Counted from the first letter of the stretch, positions 25,414 to 33,034 are shown. The stretch is DNA of 64,000 nucleotides from GYS-P2D sp964414425 (GCA_964414425.1 CAYPWL010000016.1:1-64000), one strand, 5' to 3'. Notes: generated from the sequence alone by a model not told the origin. Translations and numbers: made by a program.

Positions 25414-26957
25414 CCCTCTCGATCCAAGCTACGATATTGTATTGCCTCTGCCAAGTAAGTATGATCGATATCCTTACTTCCTGCCAGATCGGCGCAAGTT
25501 CGTGCCACTTTAAGTATGCGATCATATGCTCGTGCTGATAGCTGAAGTCTCTCCATCGCCTTCTTGAGTAGCATGACTCCCGGCTTGTTGAGTTGGCAGA
25601 CTTCTTTGACCATTCTGCTGGTCATCTGTGCATTGCAATAGATGTCTGGATAATCTTTGAAGCGCTCATTTTGGATGGCACGTGCTTCTGTAACTCGTGC
25701 TCTGATGTCTGCACTGGTTTCACTTTGGGTGGTGCGATTGCTCAGCTCATCATATGATACAGGTGTCACTTCTACATGCAAGTCAATTCGATCGAGTAGA
25801 GGCCCTGATATCTTGTTCAGGTATTTTTTGACGATGCCTGGTCCACAGGAACAATCTTTTTCGGGATGATTATAATACCCACATGGGCAAGGATTCATCG
25901 ATGCGACCAACATAAAGCTCGAGGGGTAGTCCACCGTTACTCGTGCTCGAGAGATGGTTACTCTACGCTCTTCCATCGGTTGGCGCATTACCTCTAATAC
26001 AGCTCTCTTAAATTCTGGGAGCTCATCTAAGAATAGTACGCCATTGTGCGCCAGTGATATCTCACCAGGAAGTGGATTGGAACCACCACCTACGAGTGCT
26101 ACATCGCTTACAGTATGGTGTGGTGCTCGAAATGGTCGCTTGGCTACAAGCGATGCATCAGCGCCGAGCATACCACATACAGAGTGAATCTTGGTGACGT
26201 CTAGTGCTTCATGAAGACTGAGCGGTGGCAGTATGCCAGGTAGGCGCTTAGCCAACATGGTCTTACCTGCACCGGGAGGCCCGATGAGAATCGCATTGTG
26301 TCCACCGGCTGCGGCTATCTCCAATGCCCGCTTTATATTTTCTTGACCCTTCACATCAGAGAAGTCTACTGCATGATGACCTTGATCTTCTTCAAATATC
26401 TCTCTGGTATCAACTTTAGTCGCTTTGAGTTCCCTGTCTCCATTGAGAAACTCTACTGCCTCTACCAGATTGTCTATGCCATATACATCCAAGTTGTTGA
26501 CTATCGCAGCTTCCTTAGCATTTTGCTTAGGGAGGATGATCCCTTTATATTTTTGCTTGCGTGCTTCGATGGCAATAGGTAGTGCGCCTTTGATTAGTCT
26601 TAAGTTGCCGTCCAGAGCAAGCTCTCCCATAATGAGATAGTCTGAGAGATGATCAGTTGTAATCTGCTTAGTAGCGACGAGGATACCGATGGCTATAGGA
26701 AGATCGTATGCAGATCCTTCTTTTCGGATGTCAGCTGGAGCCATGTTTACGACGAGCTTCAGTCGGGGCATTTTGTAGCCGATATTTTTGATGGCAGCCT
26801 CTATCCTTTGGAACCCCTCCTTAACAGCATTATCGGGGAGTCCTACCAGATGGTAAAATTGTTTGCCAGCGGCTACGTTGCCACCAGCATTTACTTCTAT
26901 TGTTATCGTCTGTGCATTAACTCCTTGAACTGCGCTTGCATATGCTTTGGCTAACAT
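25401..26957 (-). CDS. comM: YifB/ComM-family AAA+ ATPase (Mg-chelatase-like)
   Basis: Relative of ComM, a helicase aiding branch migration in natural transformation. The N-terminal Lon-protease-like fold (DNAVKEGFQRIEAAIKNIGYKMPRLKLVVNMAPADIRKEGSAYDLPIAIGIL) is followed by the AAA+ domain with Walker A GPPGAGKTMLAKRLPGIL, the GLFRAP-like segment KRPFRAPHHTVSDVALVGGG, Walker B LFLDELPEF and a C-terminal lid. A zinc-like Cys cluster CPCGYYNHPEKDCSCG is present. An upstream GTG at 26993 is in frame, but I prefer the ATG at 26957 (MLAKAYASAVQG), where family homology begins. Confidence 0.92.
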   Translation of the reverse strand: MLAKAYASAVQGVNAQTITIEVNAGGNVAAGKQFYHLVGLPDNAVKEGFQRIEAAIKNIGYKMPRLKLVVNMAPADIRKEGSAYDLPIAIGILVATKQITTDHLSDYLIMGELALDGNLRLIKGALPIAIEARKQKYKGIILPKQNAKEAAIVNNLDVYGIDNLVEAVEFLNGDRELKATKVDTREIFEEDQGHHAVDFSDVKGQENIKRALEIAAAGGHNAILIGPPGAGKTMLAKRLPGILPPLSLHEALDVTKIHSVCGMLGADASLVAKRPFRAPHHTVSDVALVGGGSNPLPGEISLAHNGVLFLDELPEFKRAVLEVMRQPMEERRVTISRARVTVDYPSSFMLVASMNPCPCGYYNHPEKDCSCGPGIVKKYLNKISGPLLDRIDLHVEVTPVSYDELSNRTTQSETSADIRARVTEARAIQNERFKDYPDIYCNAQMTSRMVKEVCQLNKPGVMLLKKAMERLQLSARAYDRILKVARTCADLAGSKDIDHTYLAEAIQYRSLDREGWAG

Positions 26958-26993
26958 AATTTTTGTTGAGCTGTGGTAGATGTTATCGCTCAC

Positions 26994-27081
26994 AAGATAA
27001 TTCTTAGTAGATATTTTTTCATCAGCACAACATTATCTATCAATTGTAGTTTAAATCTCCGTAAGTACATAACTTGCAGAT
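26994..27081. other. 5' part of the comM-sulfur operon gap; promoter region
   Basis: Must hold the promoter of the sulfur operon on the plus strand and that of comM on the minus strand. I saw no perfect TAnnTTTG; TAGTTTAA near 27047 is a weak candidate. No other structure was recognised. Confidence 0.35.
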
Positions 27082-27132
27082 ATGATTAAGATGAATACTT
27101 GTTGTTGTTGTTGTTGTGAAATTCGACTATAG
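27082..27132 (+). CDS. poly-cysteine leader peptide 1
   Basis: A short open frame MIKMNTCCCCCCEIRL (16 codons; an in-frame ATG at 27091 gives 13) with six consecutive Cys codons at 27100-27117, all TGT, ending at TAG 27130-27132. It is followed 35 bases later by a strong intrinsic terminator, and further on by a second leader of the same kind and the sulfite reductase operon. Runs of codons for the pathway end product are the hallmark of ribosome-mediated attenuation. The encoded peptide probably has no function of its own. Confidence 0.85.
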   Translation: MIKMNTCCCCCCEIRL

Positions 27133-27133
27133 C

Positions 27134-27179
27134 TTCGACTGGTATTATTATTAATAAAGAAAAATAGAGCCTGATCGAA
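27134..27179 (+). promoter_or_regulatory. candidate antiterminator 1
   Basis: TTCGA (27134-27138) pairs with TCGAA (27175-27179). The pairing continues past one C-A mismatch with U140-G173, G141-U172 and G142-C171, so it invades the 5' arm of terminator 1. It begins two bases after the leader stop codon. An alternative partner, ATTCGA at 27121-27126, can pair with TCGAAT at 27175-27180. Weaker than its counterpart in unit 2. Confidence 0.45.
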
Positions 27180-27198
27180 TACCGATTGGGCTTTTTTT
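27168..27198 (+). terminator. intrinsic terminator 1 (attenuator)
   Basis: A168-G177 pairs with C183-T192 in a 10-bp stem (AGCCTGATCG with CGATTGGGCT, two G-U pairs) closed by the loop AATAC, followed by seven Ts at 27192-27198. It lies between leader 1 and leader 2 and would abort transcription 170 bases before the sulfite reductase gene. Confidence 0.85.
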
Positions 27199-27276
27199 AT
27201 GAAGTACACTATGAGACATATTACTATCAACTCAACTGGGGCACAATGTTGTTGCTGCTGCTGTCGTGTTGGATAA
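27199..27276 (+). CDS. poly-cysteine leader peptide 2
   Basis: The frame opens at ATG 27199, directly after the T-tract of terminator 1, or at the in-frame ATG 27211. From 27211 it reads MRHITINSTGAQ, then six consecutive Cys residues at 27247-27264, then RVG and TAA (27274-27276). The six Cys codons are mixed (TGT TGT TGC TGC TGC TGT), so the run is kept as amino acids and not as a simple triplet repeat. It is followed by terminator 2 and the sulfite reductase gene. A second cysteine sensor in series with the first. Confidence 0.88.
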   Translation: MKYTMRHITINSTGAQCCCCCCRVG

Positions 27277-27278
27277 TA

Positions 27279-27329
27279 TGTCTTGGTAGAAGATTTCTAT
27301 AATTAATAATATATGGACCTATCAAGATA
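27279..27329 (+). promoter_or_regulatory. candidate antiterminator 2
   Basis: TGTCTTGGTAG (27279-27289) pairs with CTATCAAGATA (27319-27329) in 11 contiguous pairs, nine Watson-Crick and two G-U. The 3' partner overlaps the 5' arm of terminator 2 (27315-27325), so the two helices exclude each other. The 5' strand starts two bases after the leader 2 stop codon. A competing small hairpin (27286-27291 with 27295-27300) could sequester part of it. Confidence 0.65.
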
Positions 27330-27348
27330 ATTGATCGGTCCTTTTTTT
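27315..27348 (+). terminator. intrinsic terminator 2 (attenuator)
   Basis: GGACC (27315-27319) pairs with GGTCC (27337-27341). After one T-C mismatch, ATCAA (27321-27325) pairs with TTGAT (27331-27335) around loop GATAA, followed by seven Ts at 27342-27348. It ends 21 bases before the sulfite reductase ATG. Confidence 0.85.
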
Positions 27349-27369
27349 ATATGACATAAATATTGTAAG

Positions 27370-29496
27370 ATGAGTGTTAAAGATGAAACCCTGACCATCT
27401 CTTCTGAGGATCAAAAAGATATCCTCGAACTGCAAGAAAAGATCAAAAAGTTCAGAAATGGACAGATCGACGAAGAACGATTTAAGCTATATCGCCTAAC
27501 GAGGGGAGTCTATGGACAACGTCAACTTGGGGTTCAGATGTTTAGAATTAAGATTCCTTTTGGTAGCCTTACCGCAGAGCAATTAGTGAGGATTGCCGAT
27601 GTGTCTGATAAGTTTGCCACTGGTAATCTGCACATTACCACTCGTCAAGATATCCAGCTGCATTATGTGAAGTTGGATGATTCTCCTGCTGTATGGACGG
27701 CATTAGCAGAGAAAAGTATTACTGCCAGAGAGGCTTGTGGTAACACTGTCAGAAATGTCACGGCTTCTGCAGAGGCCGGTATAGACCCTTTGGAGCCATT
27801 CGATGTGTCGCCATATGCACATGCTACCGCTCATTATTTTATGCGCAATCCGATCTGTCAGGAGATGGGACGTAAGATTAAGCCAGCATTCTCGAGCAGT
27901 ATTCACGACAATGCACTAACATTTATGCATGACTTTGGATTCATCCCTATGGTACAAGATGGTGTTGAGGGATTCAAGGTTGTCGTTGGTGGTGGGCTTG
28001 GTGCTCAAGCGCTTTTTGCTCAGACAGCATATGAGTTTTTAGCAGGAGATCAGATCATTCCATTTATGGAGGCAGCTCTAAGGATATTTGACAGATATGG
28101 AGAGCGAGAAAAAAGACACAAAGCACGTCTGAAGTTCTTGATCAAAAAGATAGGTGTTGAGGAGTTTAAGAACTTAGTTGATCAAGAAAGAGCAGCCATC
28201 AAAAACAAGAGTTTCGCAGTGCCTGCACTTCCAGATAATGTCAGGCCAGTCACTCATTTTATACCAAATGTCACTGAGGCTAAGAATGCTGAAAAGTATA
28301 ATCAATGGCTGAAGACCAACACTTTTGAGCAAAAGCAGAAAGGATATCAAGGTGTATATATCAAAGTATTCTTAGGAGACCTATCGAGTGATAAGGCGAG
28401 ATATCTCGCTAAGATTGTGCGTAAGTATGCCGCTGATGACATACGACTGACGATCAATCAAAATATCTTATTAAAGTATGTCCATACGGATCACTTAGTT
28501 GAGCTCTTTACCATTTTGGATGGCTACGGTTTTGCTGAGCCTGGGTATGACTCGATTGCGGATATTACAGCGTGTCCAGGTACAGATACATGTAACTTAG
28601 GCGTAACGAATAGTACAGGACTATCGGGCGTACTTGAGGCTATGTTGAGAGATGAATATCCAGAGTTAATCTCAGATAAGCATATCAAGATTAAGATTAG
28701 TGGATGTATGAATGCTTGTGGCCAGCACATGATCGGTAACATAGGATTTAGTGGTAGCTCCATCAAAAAAGGTGATCGGGTTATACCTGCTATGCAAGTT
28801 GTGATCGGTGGCGGGGTGGATCCAACTGGAAAGCCATATATAGCTGATAAGGTCATCAAAATCCCTACTAAGCGTATACCTGATACAGTTAGAGCCATAT
28901 TGGATCACTATCAGCAAAATGCTAATGAAGGAGAATACTTCAATCATTACTATGAGAGAATAGGTGGCAAGAAGCTTTTCTACACATTGCTGAAGCCATT
29001 AGCGGAGACAGATAACTTGTCTGATGCTGATCTCATGGATTGGGGACAGGATCACTTGTATAAGCAAGCCATCGGAGTAGGTGAGTGTGCCGGAGTTATC
29101 TTAGATATGGTCGGTACGATCATCAATGATGCCAAGGAAAAACTGACTAATGCAAAAGAGTCAGTATCTGCAGGACACTTCGCAGATGGGATATACTATG
29201 CCTATGCCACTTATGTAGTTGCGGCTAAGGCGATACTCCTATCAGAGGATATCGCTTGTAATACGCACAAAAAGATCATCTCCGACTTCCAAGAGCAGAT
29301 CGTCGATACGGGTAAGATCAAGTTGCCATATAACTACGAGGAGAAGACTTTGTCTATCAACAAGCAAGAGCCAAACTTGGAGTTTGCCAAGAGTCTTTTA
29401 GTTGATGCTGAGGAGTTTTTGAACCTGGTTGTCCAATACAGAACAGTTAGTTCAGGCGAGGATAAGCAAGTTGTAGAGAGTTACTACAAAGCATAA
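27370..29496 (+). CDS. siroheme-dependent sulfite (or nitrite) reductase with C-terminal HEPN-like domain
   Basis: Reduces sulfite to sulfide with six electrons, using a coupled siroheme and [4Fe-4S] centre. The cluster ligands are visible: Cys402 and Cys408 (CPGTDTC), Cys446 and Cys450 (CMNAC). The N-terminal half has GVYGQRQLGVQMFRIKIP and NLHITTRQDIQLHYV, ferredoxin-like sulfite/nitrite reductase repeats. From about residue 575 to 708 a helical domain follows (SVSAGHFADGIYYAYATYVVAAKA) that looks like HEPN. Sulfite is favoured over nitrite because cysH, siroheme genes and two cysteine attenuators surround it. The electron donor is probably the ferredoxin system encoded downstream. Confidence 0.9.
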   Translation: MSVKDETLTISSEDQKDILELQEKIKKFRNGQIDEERFKLYRLTRGVYGQRQLGVQMFRIKIPFGSLTAEQLVRIADVSDKFATGNLHITTRQDIQLHYVKLDDSPAVWTALAEKSITAREACGNTVRNVTASAEAGIDPLEPFDVSPYAHATAHYFMRNPICQEMGRKIKPAFSSSIHDNALTFMHDFGFIPMVQDGVEGFKVVVGGGLGAQALFAQTAYEFLAGDQIIPFMEAALRIFDRYGEREKRHKARLKFLIKKIGVEEFKNLVDQERAAIKNKSFAVPALPDNVRPVTHFIPNVTEAKNAEKYNQWLKTNTFEQKQKGYQGVYIKVFLGDLSSDKARYLAKIVRKYAADDIRLTINQNILLKYVHTDHLVELFTILDGYGFAEPGYDSIADITACPGTDTCNLGVTNSTGLSGVLEAMLRDEYPELISDKHIKIKISGCMNACGQHMIGNIGFSGSSIKKGDRVIPAMQVVIGGGVDPTGKPYIADKVIKIPTKRIPDTVRAILDHYQQNANEGEYFNHYYERIGGKKLFYTLLKPLAETDNLSDADLMDWGQDHLYKQAIGVGECAGVILDMVGTIINDAKEKLTNAKESVSAGHFADGIYYAYATYVVAAKAILLSEDIACNTHKKIISDFQEQIVDTGKIKLPYNYEEKTLSINKQEPNLEFAKSLLVDAEEFLNLVVQYRTVSSGEDKQVVESYYKA

Positions 29497-29498
29497 TC

Positions 29499-30245
29499 GT
29501 GAGGGAGTCAAAAGTCATATTAGTAGGTGCAGGGCCAGGCGATCCGGAGTTGATCAGCGTCAAGGGGCTCAAGGCAATTCAGACGGCTGATGTCATACTT
29601 TATGATGCACTGTCATCAGAAGAACTGCTATCTGAGGCTCCCGATAGAGCTGAGGTTATCTATGTGGGTAAGCGTTGTACTAAGCACAGTCTCAAGCAAG
29701 GTGATATCAATGCACTCATCTATCAGAAATCAAAGACGGCGAGATCTGTAGTACGCCTTAAAGGTGGCGACCCATTTATATTCGGTCGTGGTCACGAGGA
29801 GCAGGTGTATCTTGAGAAGCGAGGGGTACAAGTGGAGGTAATACCCGGTATATCGAGTGTGACTTCATTAGCGAGTTTGCAGCATGTACCATTAACTCGT
29901 AGAGGAGTCTCTGAGAGCTTTTGGGTGTTGACAGGCACGACTAAAGATCATCAACTCTCCGAAGATGTCAAGAAGGCGGTACATACAGACGCAACGCTTG
30001 TGATATTGATGGCGACTCGAAAACTGTCTTTGATATCTCAATTGCTGATTAATGCAGGCAAGGCGGATATCCCGATGATGATCATAGAGAGCGGCTCTAA
30101 GACTGACGAAAAGGTGTTCTTAGGAAGTCCGATAGATTTTGTCAATGGCCTCACCCTCAGTGGTCCAGGCATCATAGTCATTGGTGAGGTTGTAGCCCTA
30201 CATCGAGATTATGTCAAAGCATATGTAACAGAACGATGGAAGTAA
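29499..30245 (+). CDS. cobA: uroporphyrinogen-III C-methyltransferase
   Basis: Methylates uroporphyrinogen III twice to give precorrin-2, the first committed step to siroheme. The N-terminus VILVGAGPGDPELISVKGLKAIQTADVILYDAL is the classic signature, with VVRLKGGDPFIFGRGHEE, VEVIPGISSVTSL and the C-terminal TLSGPGIIVIGEVV. 248 residues, single-domain SUMT. The start is GTG at 29499, two bases after the reductase stop. It overlaps the next gene by 10 bases. Confidence 0.95.
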   Translation: MRESKVILVGAGPGDPELISVKGLKAIQTADVILYDALSSEELLSEAPDRAEVIYVGKRCTKHSLKQGDINALIYQKSKTARSVVRLKGGDPFIFGRGHEEQVYLEKRGVQVEVIPGISSVTSLASLQHVPLTRRGVSESFWVLTGTTKDHQLSEDVKKAVHTDATLVILMATRKLSLISQLLINAGKADIPMMIIESGSKTDEKVFLGSPIDFVNGLTLSGPGIIVIGEVVALHRDYVKAYVTERWK

Positions 30246-30823
30246 CCCAAAACCAATTATATCCGGTATTCTTTAGGCTCGAAAAGCTAAAGATGTTAAT
30301 CGTCGGCGGTGGCGAGGTAGGCATGGAGAAGATGCACTTCATCATGAAGAGCAGCCCCAATGCACGGATCAGAATACTAGCGACTTGGTTCAGTGATGAG
30401 GTATCAGAACTGGCGCAGAAGTTTCCGGATACGGTACAGATGGTTACTAAGGCATTTGAGCCTGAGGACATAGCAGATGCAGACTTAGTGGTAGCAGCGA
30501 CTAATTTTAATGATGTCAATATGCAAGTATACAAAGCGGCCAAGGAGCGCAACCGCATTATAAATGTGGCGGATACACCAGACTTATGTGATTTTTATAT
30601 GGGTTCTATCGTAACACGTGGAGACCTGAAGGTGGCCATCTCAACTAATGGGAAATCTCCAACATTCTCTAAGCGCTTTAGACAGCTCCTTGAGGACATC
30701 TTACCCAATGAAACATCAGAATTATTAGATAATCTGAAAGTGTTCAGAGATCAGCTCAAGGGAGACTTTGAGCAAAAGGTCAAAGATCTGAATCACCTTA
30801 CTAAAACCCTAATCGAGCGATGA
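30236..30823 (+). CDS. precorrin-2 dehydrogenase / sirohydrochlorin ferrochelatase-type protein
   Basis: Oxidises precorrin-2 to sirohydrochlorin with NAD and, in bifunctional relatives such as Met8p and the CysG N-terminal domain, inserts iron. The Rossmann segment reads KLKMLIVGGGEVGMEKMHFIM, then DLVVAATNFNDVNMQVYKAAKERNRIINVADTPDLCDFYMGSIVTRGDLKVAISTNGKSP, the family fingerprint. The 195 residues end without the CysG methylase, supplied by the preceding gene. Overlaps cobA by 10 bases and cysH by 4. Confidence 0.92.
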   Translation: MEVTQNQLYPVFFRLEKLKMLIVGGGEVGMEKMHFIMKSSPNARIRILATWFSDEVSELAQKFPDTVQMVTKAFEPEDIADADLVVAATNFNDVNMQVYKAAKERNRIINVADTPDLCDFYMGSIVTRGDLKVAISTNGKSPTFSKRFRQLLEDILPNETSELLDNLKVFRDQLKGDFEQKVKDLNHLTKTLIER

Positions 30824-31494
30824 GCATAGCAGCGACAGATATTGATATTGAGGAATTAAATCGCATCTACCAAGAATTGAATCCAATCCAGAGACTCAGG
30901 AAGGTCTTCAGTGATTTTGATCATGAGGATATATTAGTTACTTCATCTTTTGGCACCACATCAGGGATATTGATGGGTATGGTGAGTAAAGCAGCTCCAG
31001 GGCATCCGATCCACTTCATTGACACGACTTTTTGTTTTAATAAGACAATCACTTATAAGCAGACTTTGACGGATCTATTAGGTCTTAATATTGTAAACGT
31101 CTTACCGGATATCGAGGACAACACCTTAGCACGGGAGACTAAGATGTGGGAGCGTGATACAGATCAATGCTGCCACCTCAACAAGACCAAACCATTTGAG
31201 CCTTTCAAAGCCAAAAAGAAAATTTGGGTATCTGGTTTATTGATGAATCAAACGCCCTTTAGAAAGAACCTCGACATTTTCGAACGTAGAGGAGATATCA
31301 TCAAGATGCATCCCAATATCGACACGAGCGCTGCACAGTTTGATATGTTTTTAGCGGACAATGATATTCCACCACACCCCCTCAAAGCCGAAGGGTTTGA
31401 TTCTGTGGGATGTACCCATTGTACATTGAAGGGTACAGGTCGTAGTGGGAGATGGGCTAATTCAGATAAGACAGAGTGCGGTATTCATTTATAA
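30820..31494 (+). CDS. cysH: adenylyl-sulfate (APS/PAPS) reductase, iron-sulfur type
   Basis: Reduces activated sulfate to sulfite with thioredoxin. The four cluster cysteines of the APS-reductase type are present: Cys117-Cys118 (DQCCHLNK), and Cys198 and Cys201 (VGCTHC). The catalytic Cys220 sits in the C-terminal ECGIHL. The ATP-pyrophosphatase-like substrate loop TSSFGTTSGILMGMV is at about 41-55. The cluster ligands argue for APS as substrate over PAPS. The ATG overlaps the previous stop by 4 bases. ATP sulfurylase genes are not in the window. Confidence 0.93.
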   Translation: MSIAATDIDIEELNRIYQELNPIQRLRKVFSDFDHEDILVTSSFGTTSGILMGMVSKAAPGHPIHFIDTTFCFNKTITYKQTLTDLLGLNIVNVLPDIEDNTLARETKMWERDTDQCCHLNKTKPFEPFKAKKKIWVSGLLMNQTPFRKNLDIFERRGDIIKMHPNIDTSAAQFDMFLADNDIPPHPLKAEGFDSVGCTHCTLKGTGRSGRWANSDKTECGIHL

Positions 31495-31561
31495 TACGTA
31501 CAGGAACCAAATCACCTTTAATACAATTACTTATTAATCAACTACTTTTTTCGAAAAGAAA

Positions 31562-31569
31562 TAATTTTG
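31562..31569 (+). promoter_or_regulatory. -7 promoter element of the ferredoxin reductase gene
   Basis: TAATTTTG matches TAnnTTTG exactly, with only four bases between it and the ATG at 31574. The transcript would be leaderless or nearly so. It lets the reductase-ferredoxin pair be expressed independently of the attenuated upstream operon. Confidence 0.55.
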
Positions 31570-31573
31570 CGCA

Positions 31574-32596
31574 ATGATACAGACAGACATTTTAATAATA
31601 GGAGCAGGTCCAGTTGGACTATTTACCGTTTTTGAGGCGGGATTATTAAAAATGAGATGTCATCTGGTAGATGCCCTTCCTATGCCAGGAGGCCAATTAT
31701 CAGAGATATATCCCAAGAAGCCCATCTATGATATCCCAGGATATCCAAGTGTACTCGCTGGAGAACTCGTAGATAATCTAATGAAGCAAATCGAGCCGTT
31801 CAATCCCGGATTCACATTGGGTGAGCGTGCAGAAAGCATTGAGAAGATAGGCGAAAAAATGTATGAGCTTACCACTAATAAGGGAACGAAGATCCAAGCA
31901 CCAGTGATTGCTATTGCAGCAGGATTGGGATGCTTTGAGCCTCGTAAACCGCCTATTCCAAATATTGAGCAGTTTGAGGAGAAGGGTGTGGATTACATGG
32001 TTAAGGATCCTGAGAAATTTAGAGATAAGAAACTCCTCATCGCAGGAGGAGGCGATAGTGCGCTCGACTGGACTATAGAGTTGTCTCACATAGCTAAGGA
32101 GGTTACCCTGATACATCGACGCACGTCGTTTAGAGGAGCACTCGACTCTGTGGACAAAGTGATGGAGCTTGCAAAGACTAATAAAGTGAACTTAATCACA
32201 GAGGCTCAAGCTATAGGCGTCAATGGTAATGGCGTCCTTAAGGAAGTAGTCATCAAGACTAAGGGAGATGGCGAGTTTACTCAGGAGGTAGATAATTTTA
32301 TCCCTCTCTTTGGACTTACGCCTAAGTTAGGACCGATAGCGGAATGGGGTCTGAATATTAATAGAAATGCGATCGAGGTTGATACTTTAGACTATAGTAC
32401 TAATGTACCTGGAGTATATGCCATCGGAGATATCAATACCTATGAGGGCAAGCTTAAGCTGATCTTATGTGGATTTCATGAGGGTACTCTTATGGTGCAG
32501 TCAGCATTTAAGTATATCTACCCAGATGCTAAGTTGAGCTTTAAGTATACGACTGTAGCGGGAGTAAATGGTTTTGAAGAGCCAGCAGTAGCATAA
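31574..32596 (+). CDS. thioredoxin-reductase-like ferredoxin-NADP+ reductase
   Basis: Flavoprotein passing electrons from NADPH to ferredoxin. FAD site: DILIIGAGPVGLFTVFEAG, residues 4-22; then LPMPGGQLSEIYPKKPIYDIPGYP; NADP-site Rossmann KKLLIAGGGDSALDWTIEL; and the C-terminal VPGVYAIGDINTYEGKLKLILCGFHEGT. There is no CxxC redox pair, which separates it from thioredoxin reductase and fits the YumC-type ferredoxin reductase. 340 residues. It lies 15 bases before the ferredoxin gene, so the pair most likely feeds the sulfite reductase. Confidence 0.9.
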   Translation: MIQTDILIIGAGPVGLFTVFEAGLLKMRCHLVDALPMPGGQLSEIYPKKPIYDIPGYPSVLAGELVDNLMKQIEPFNPGFTLGERAESIEKIGEKMYELTTNKGTKIQAPVIAIAAGLGCFEPRKPPIPNIEQFEEKGVDYMVKDPEKFRDKKLLIAGGGDSALDWTIELSHIAKEVTLIHRRTSFRGALDSVDKVMELAKTNKVNLITEAQAIGVNGNGVLKEVVIKTKGDGEFTQEVDNFIPLFGLTPKLGPIAEWGLNINRNAIEVDTLDYSTNVPGVYAIGDINTYEGKLKLILCGFHEGTLMVQSAFKYIYPDAKLSFKYTTVAGVNGFEEPAVA

Positions 32597-32610
32597 ATAG
32601 AGAACTTATA

Positions 32611-32937
32611 GTGAAAGATATAGTCAACATAAAAGTCATCGATCGAGAGGGCCAAGAGCATGATATCGAGGCTCCCACAGATATGAATTTCAACCTCATG
32701 GAGATCTGTAGATCTTATGAGTTGCCTGTGGAGGGTACCTGTGGGGGTATGGCACTATGTGCGTCATGTCACGTTTATGTGCACACAGACCATGAGCTGT
32801 CAGATCCCTCTGATGATGAGGAGGATATGTTGGATCAGGCGTTCTTCGTCGAGGATAATAGCAGACTCGGATGTCAGATCAAAATCGCTGAAGAAATAGA
32901 TGGTCTCAAGGTAGAATTAGCACCCGTCGGAGATTAA
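32611..32937 (+). CDS. [2Fe-2S] ferredoxin, adrenodoxin/ISC type
   Basis: Small electron carrier. The cluster ligands are Cys44, Cys50 and Cys53 (GTCGGMALCASCH, C-x5-C-x2-C) and Cys88 (LGCQI), the adrenodoxin-type spacing. 108 residues, acidic C-terminal third (DPSDDEEDML). Start is GTG at 32611, fifteen bases after the ferredoxin reductase stop. It is the presumed carrier from the reductase to sulfite reductase; a role in Fe-S cluster assembly is the alternative. Confidence 0.9.
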   Translation: MKDIVNIKVIDREGQEHDIEAPTDMNFNLMEICRSYELPVEGTCGGMALCASCHVYVHTDHELSDPSDDEEDMLDQAFFVEDNSRLGCQIKIAEEIDGLKVELAPVGD

Positions 32938-33034
32938 TTAGTATTTCTTTAAGACCGTTGAAGCATTTTATGACGTTCGCATCAAGGCAATTGTTATTGA
33001 TTTCGGTTATTTTGGAGTTATTCGATTCATAGTC

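Noticed and set aside
25325..26954. Several plus-strand open frames opposite comM
   Set aside because: Low-complexity or Ser/Arg-rich shadow frames of a strongly conserved gene on the other strand; no start context or homology.
26958..26993. Longer start of comM at a GTG
   Set aside because: The extra twelve codons do not belong to the conserved N-terminus, which begins MLAKAYASAVQG at the ATG at 26957.
27100..27117. The TGT run in leader 1 as a plain TTG/TGT microsatellite
   Set aside because: The second leader has the same six-cysteine length with mixed TGT and TGC codons, both are in translatable frames with start and stop codons, and both are followed by terminators in front of a cysteine-pathway operon.
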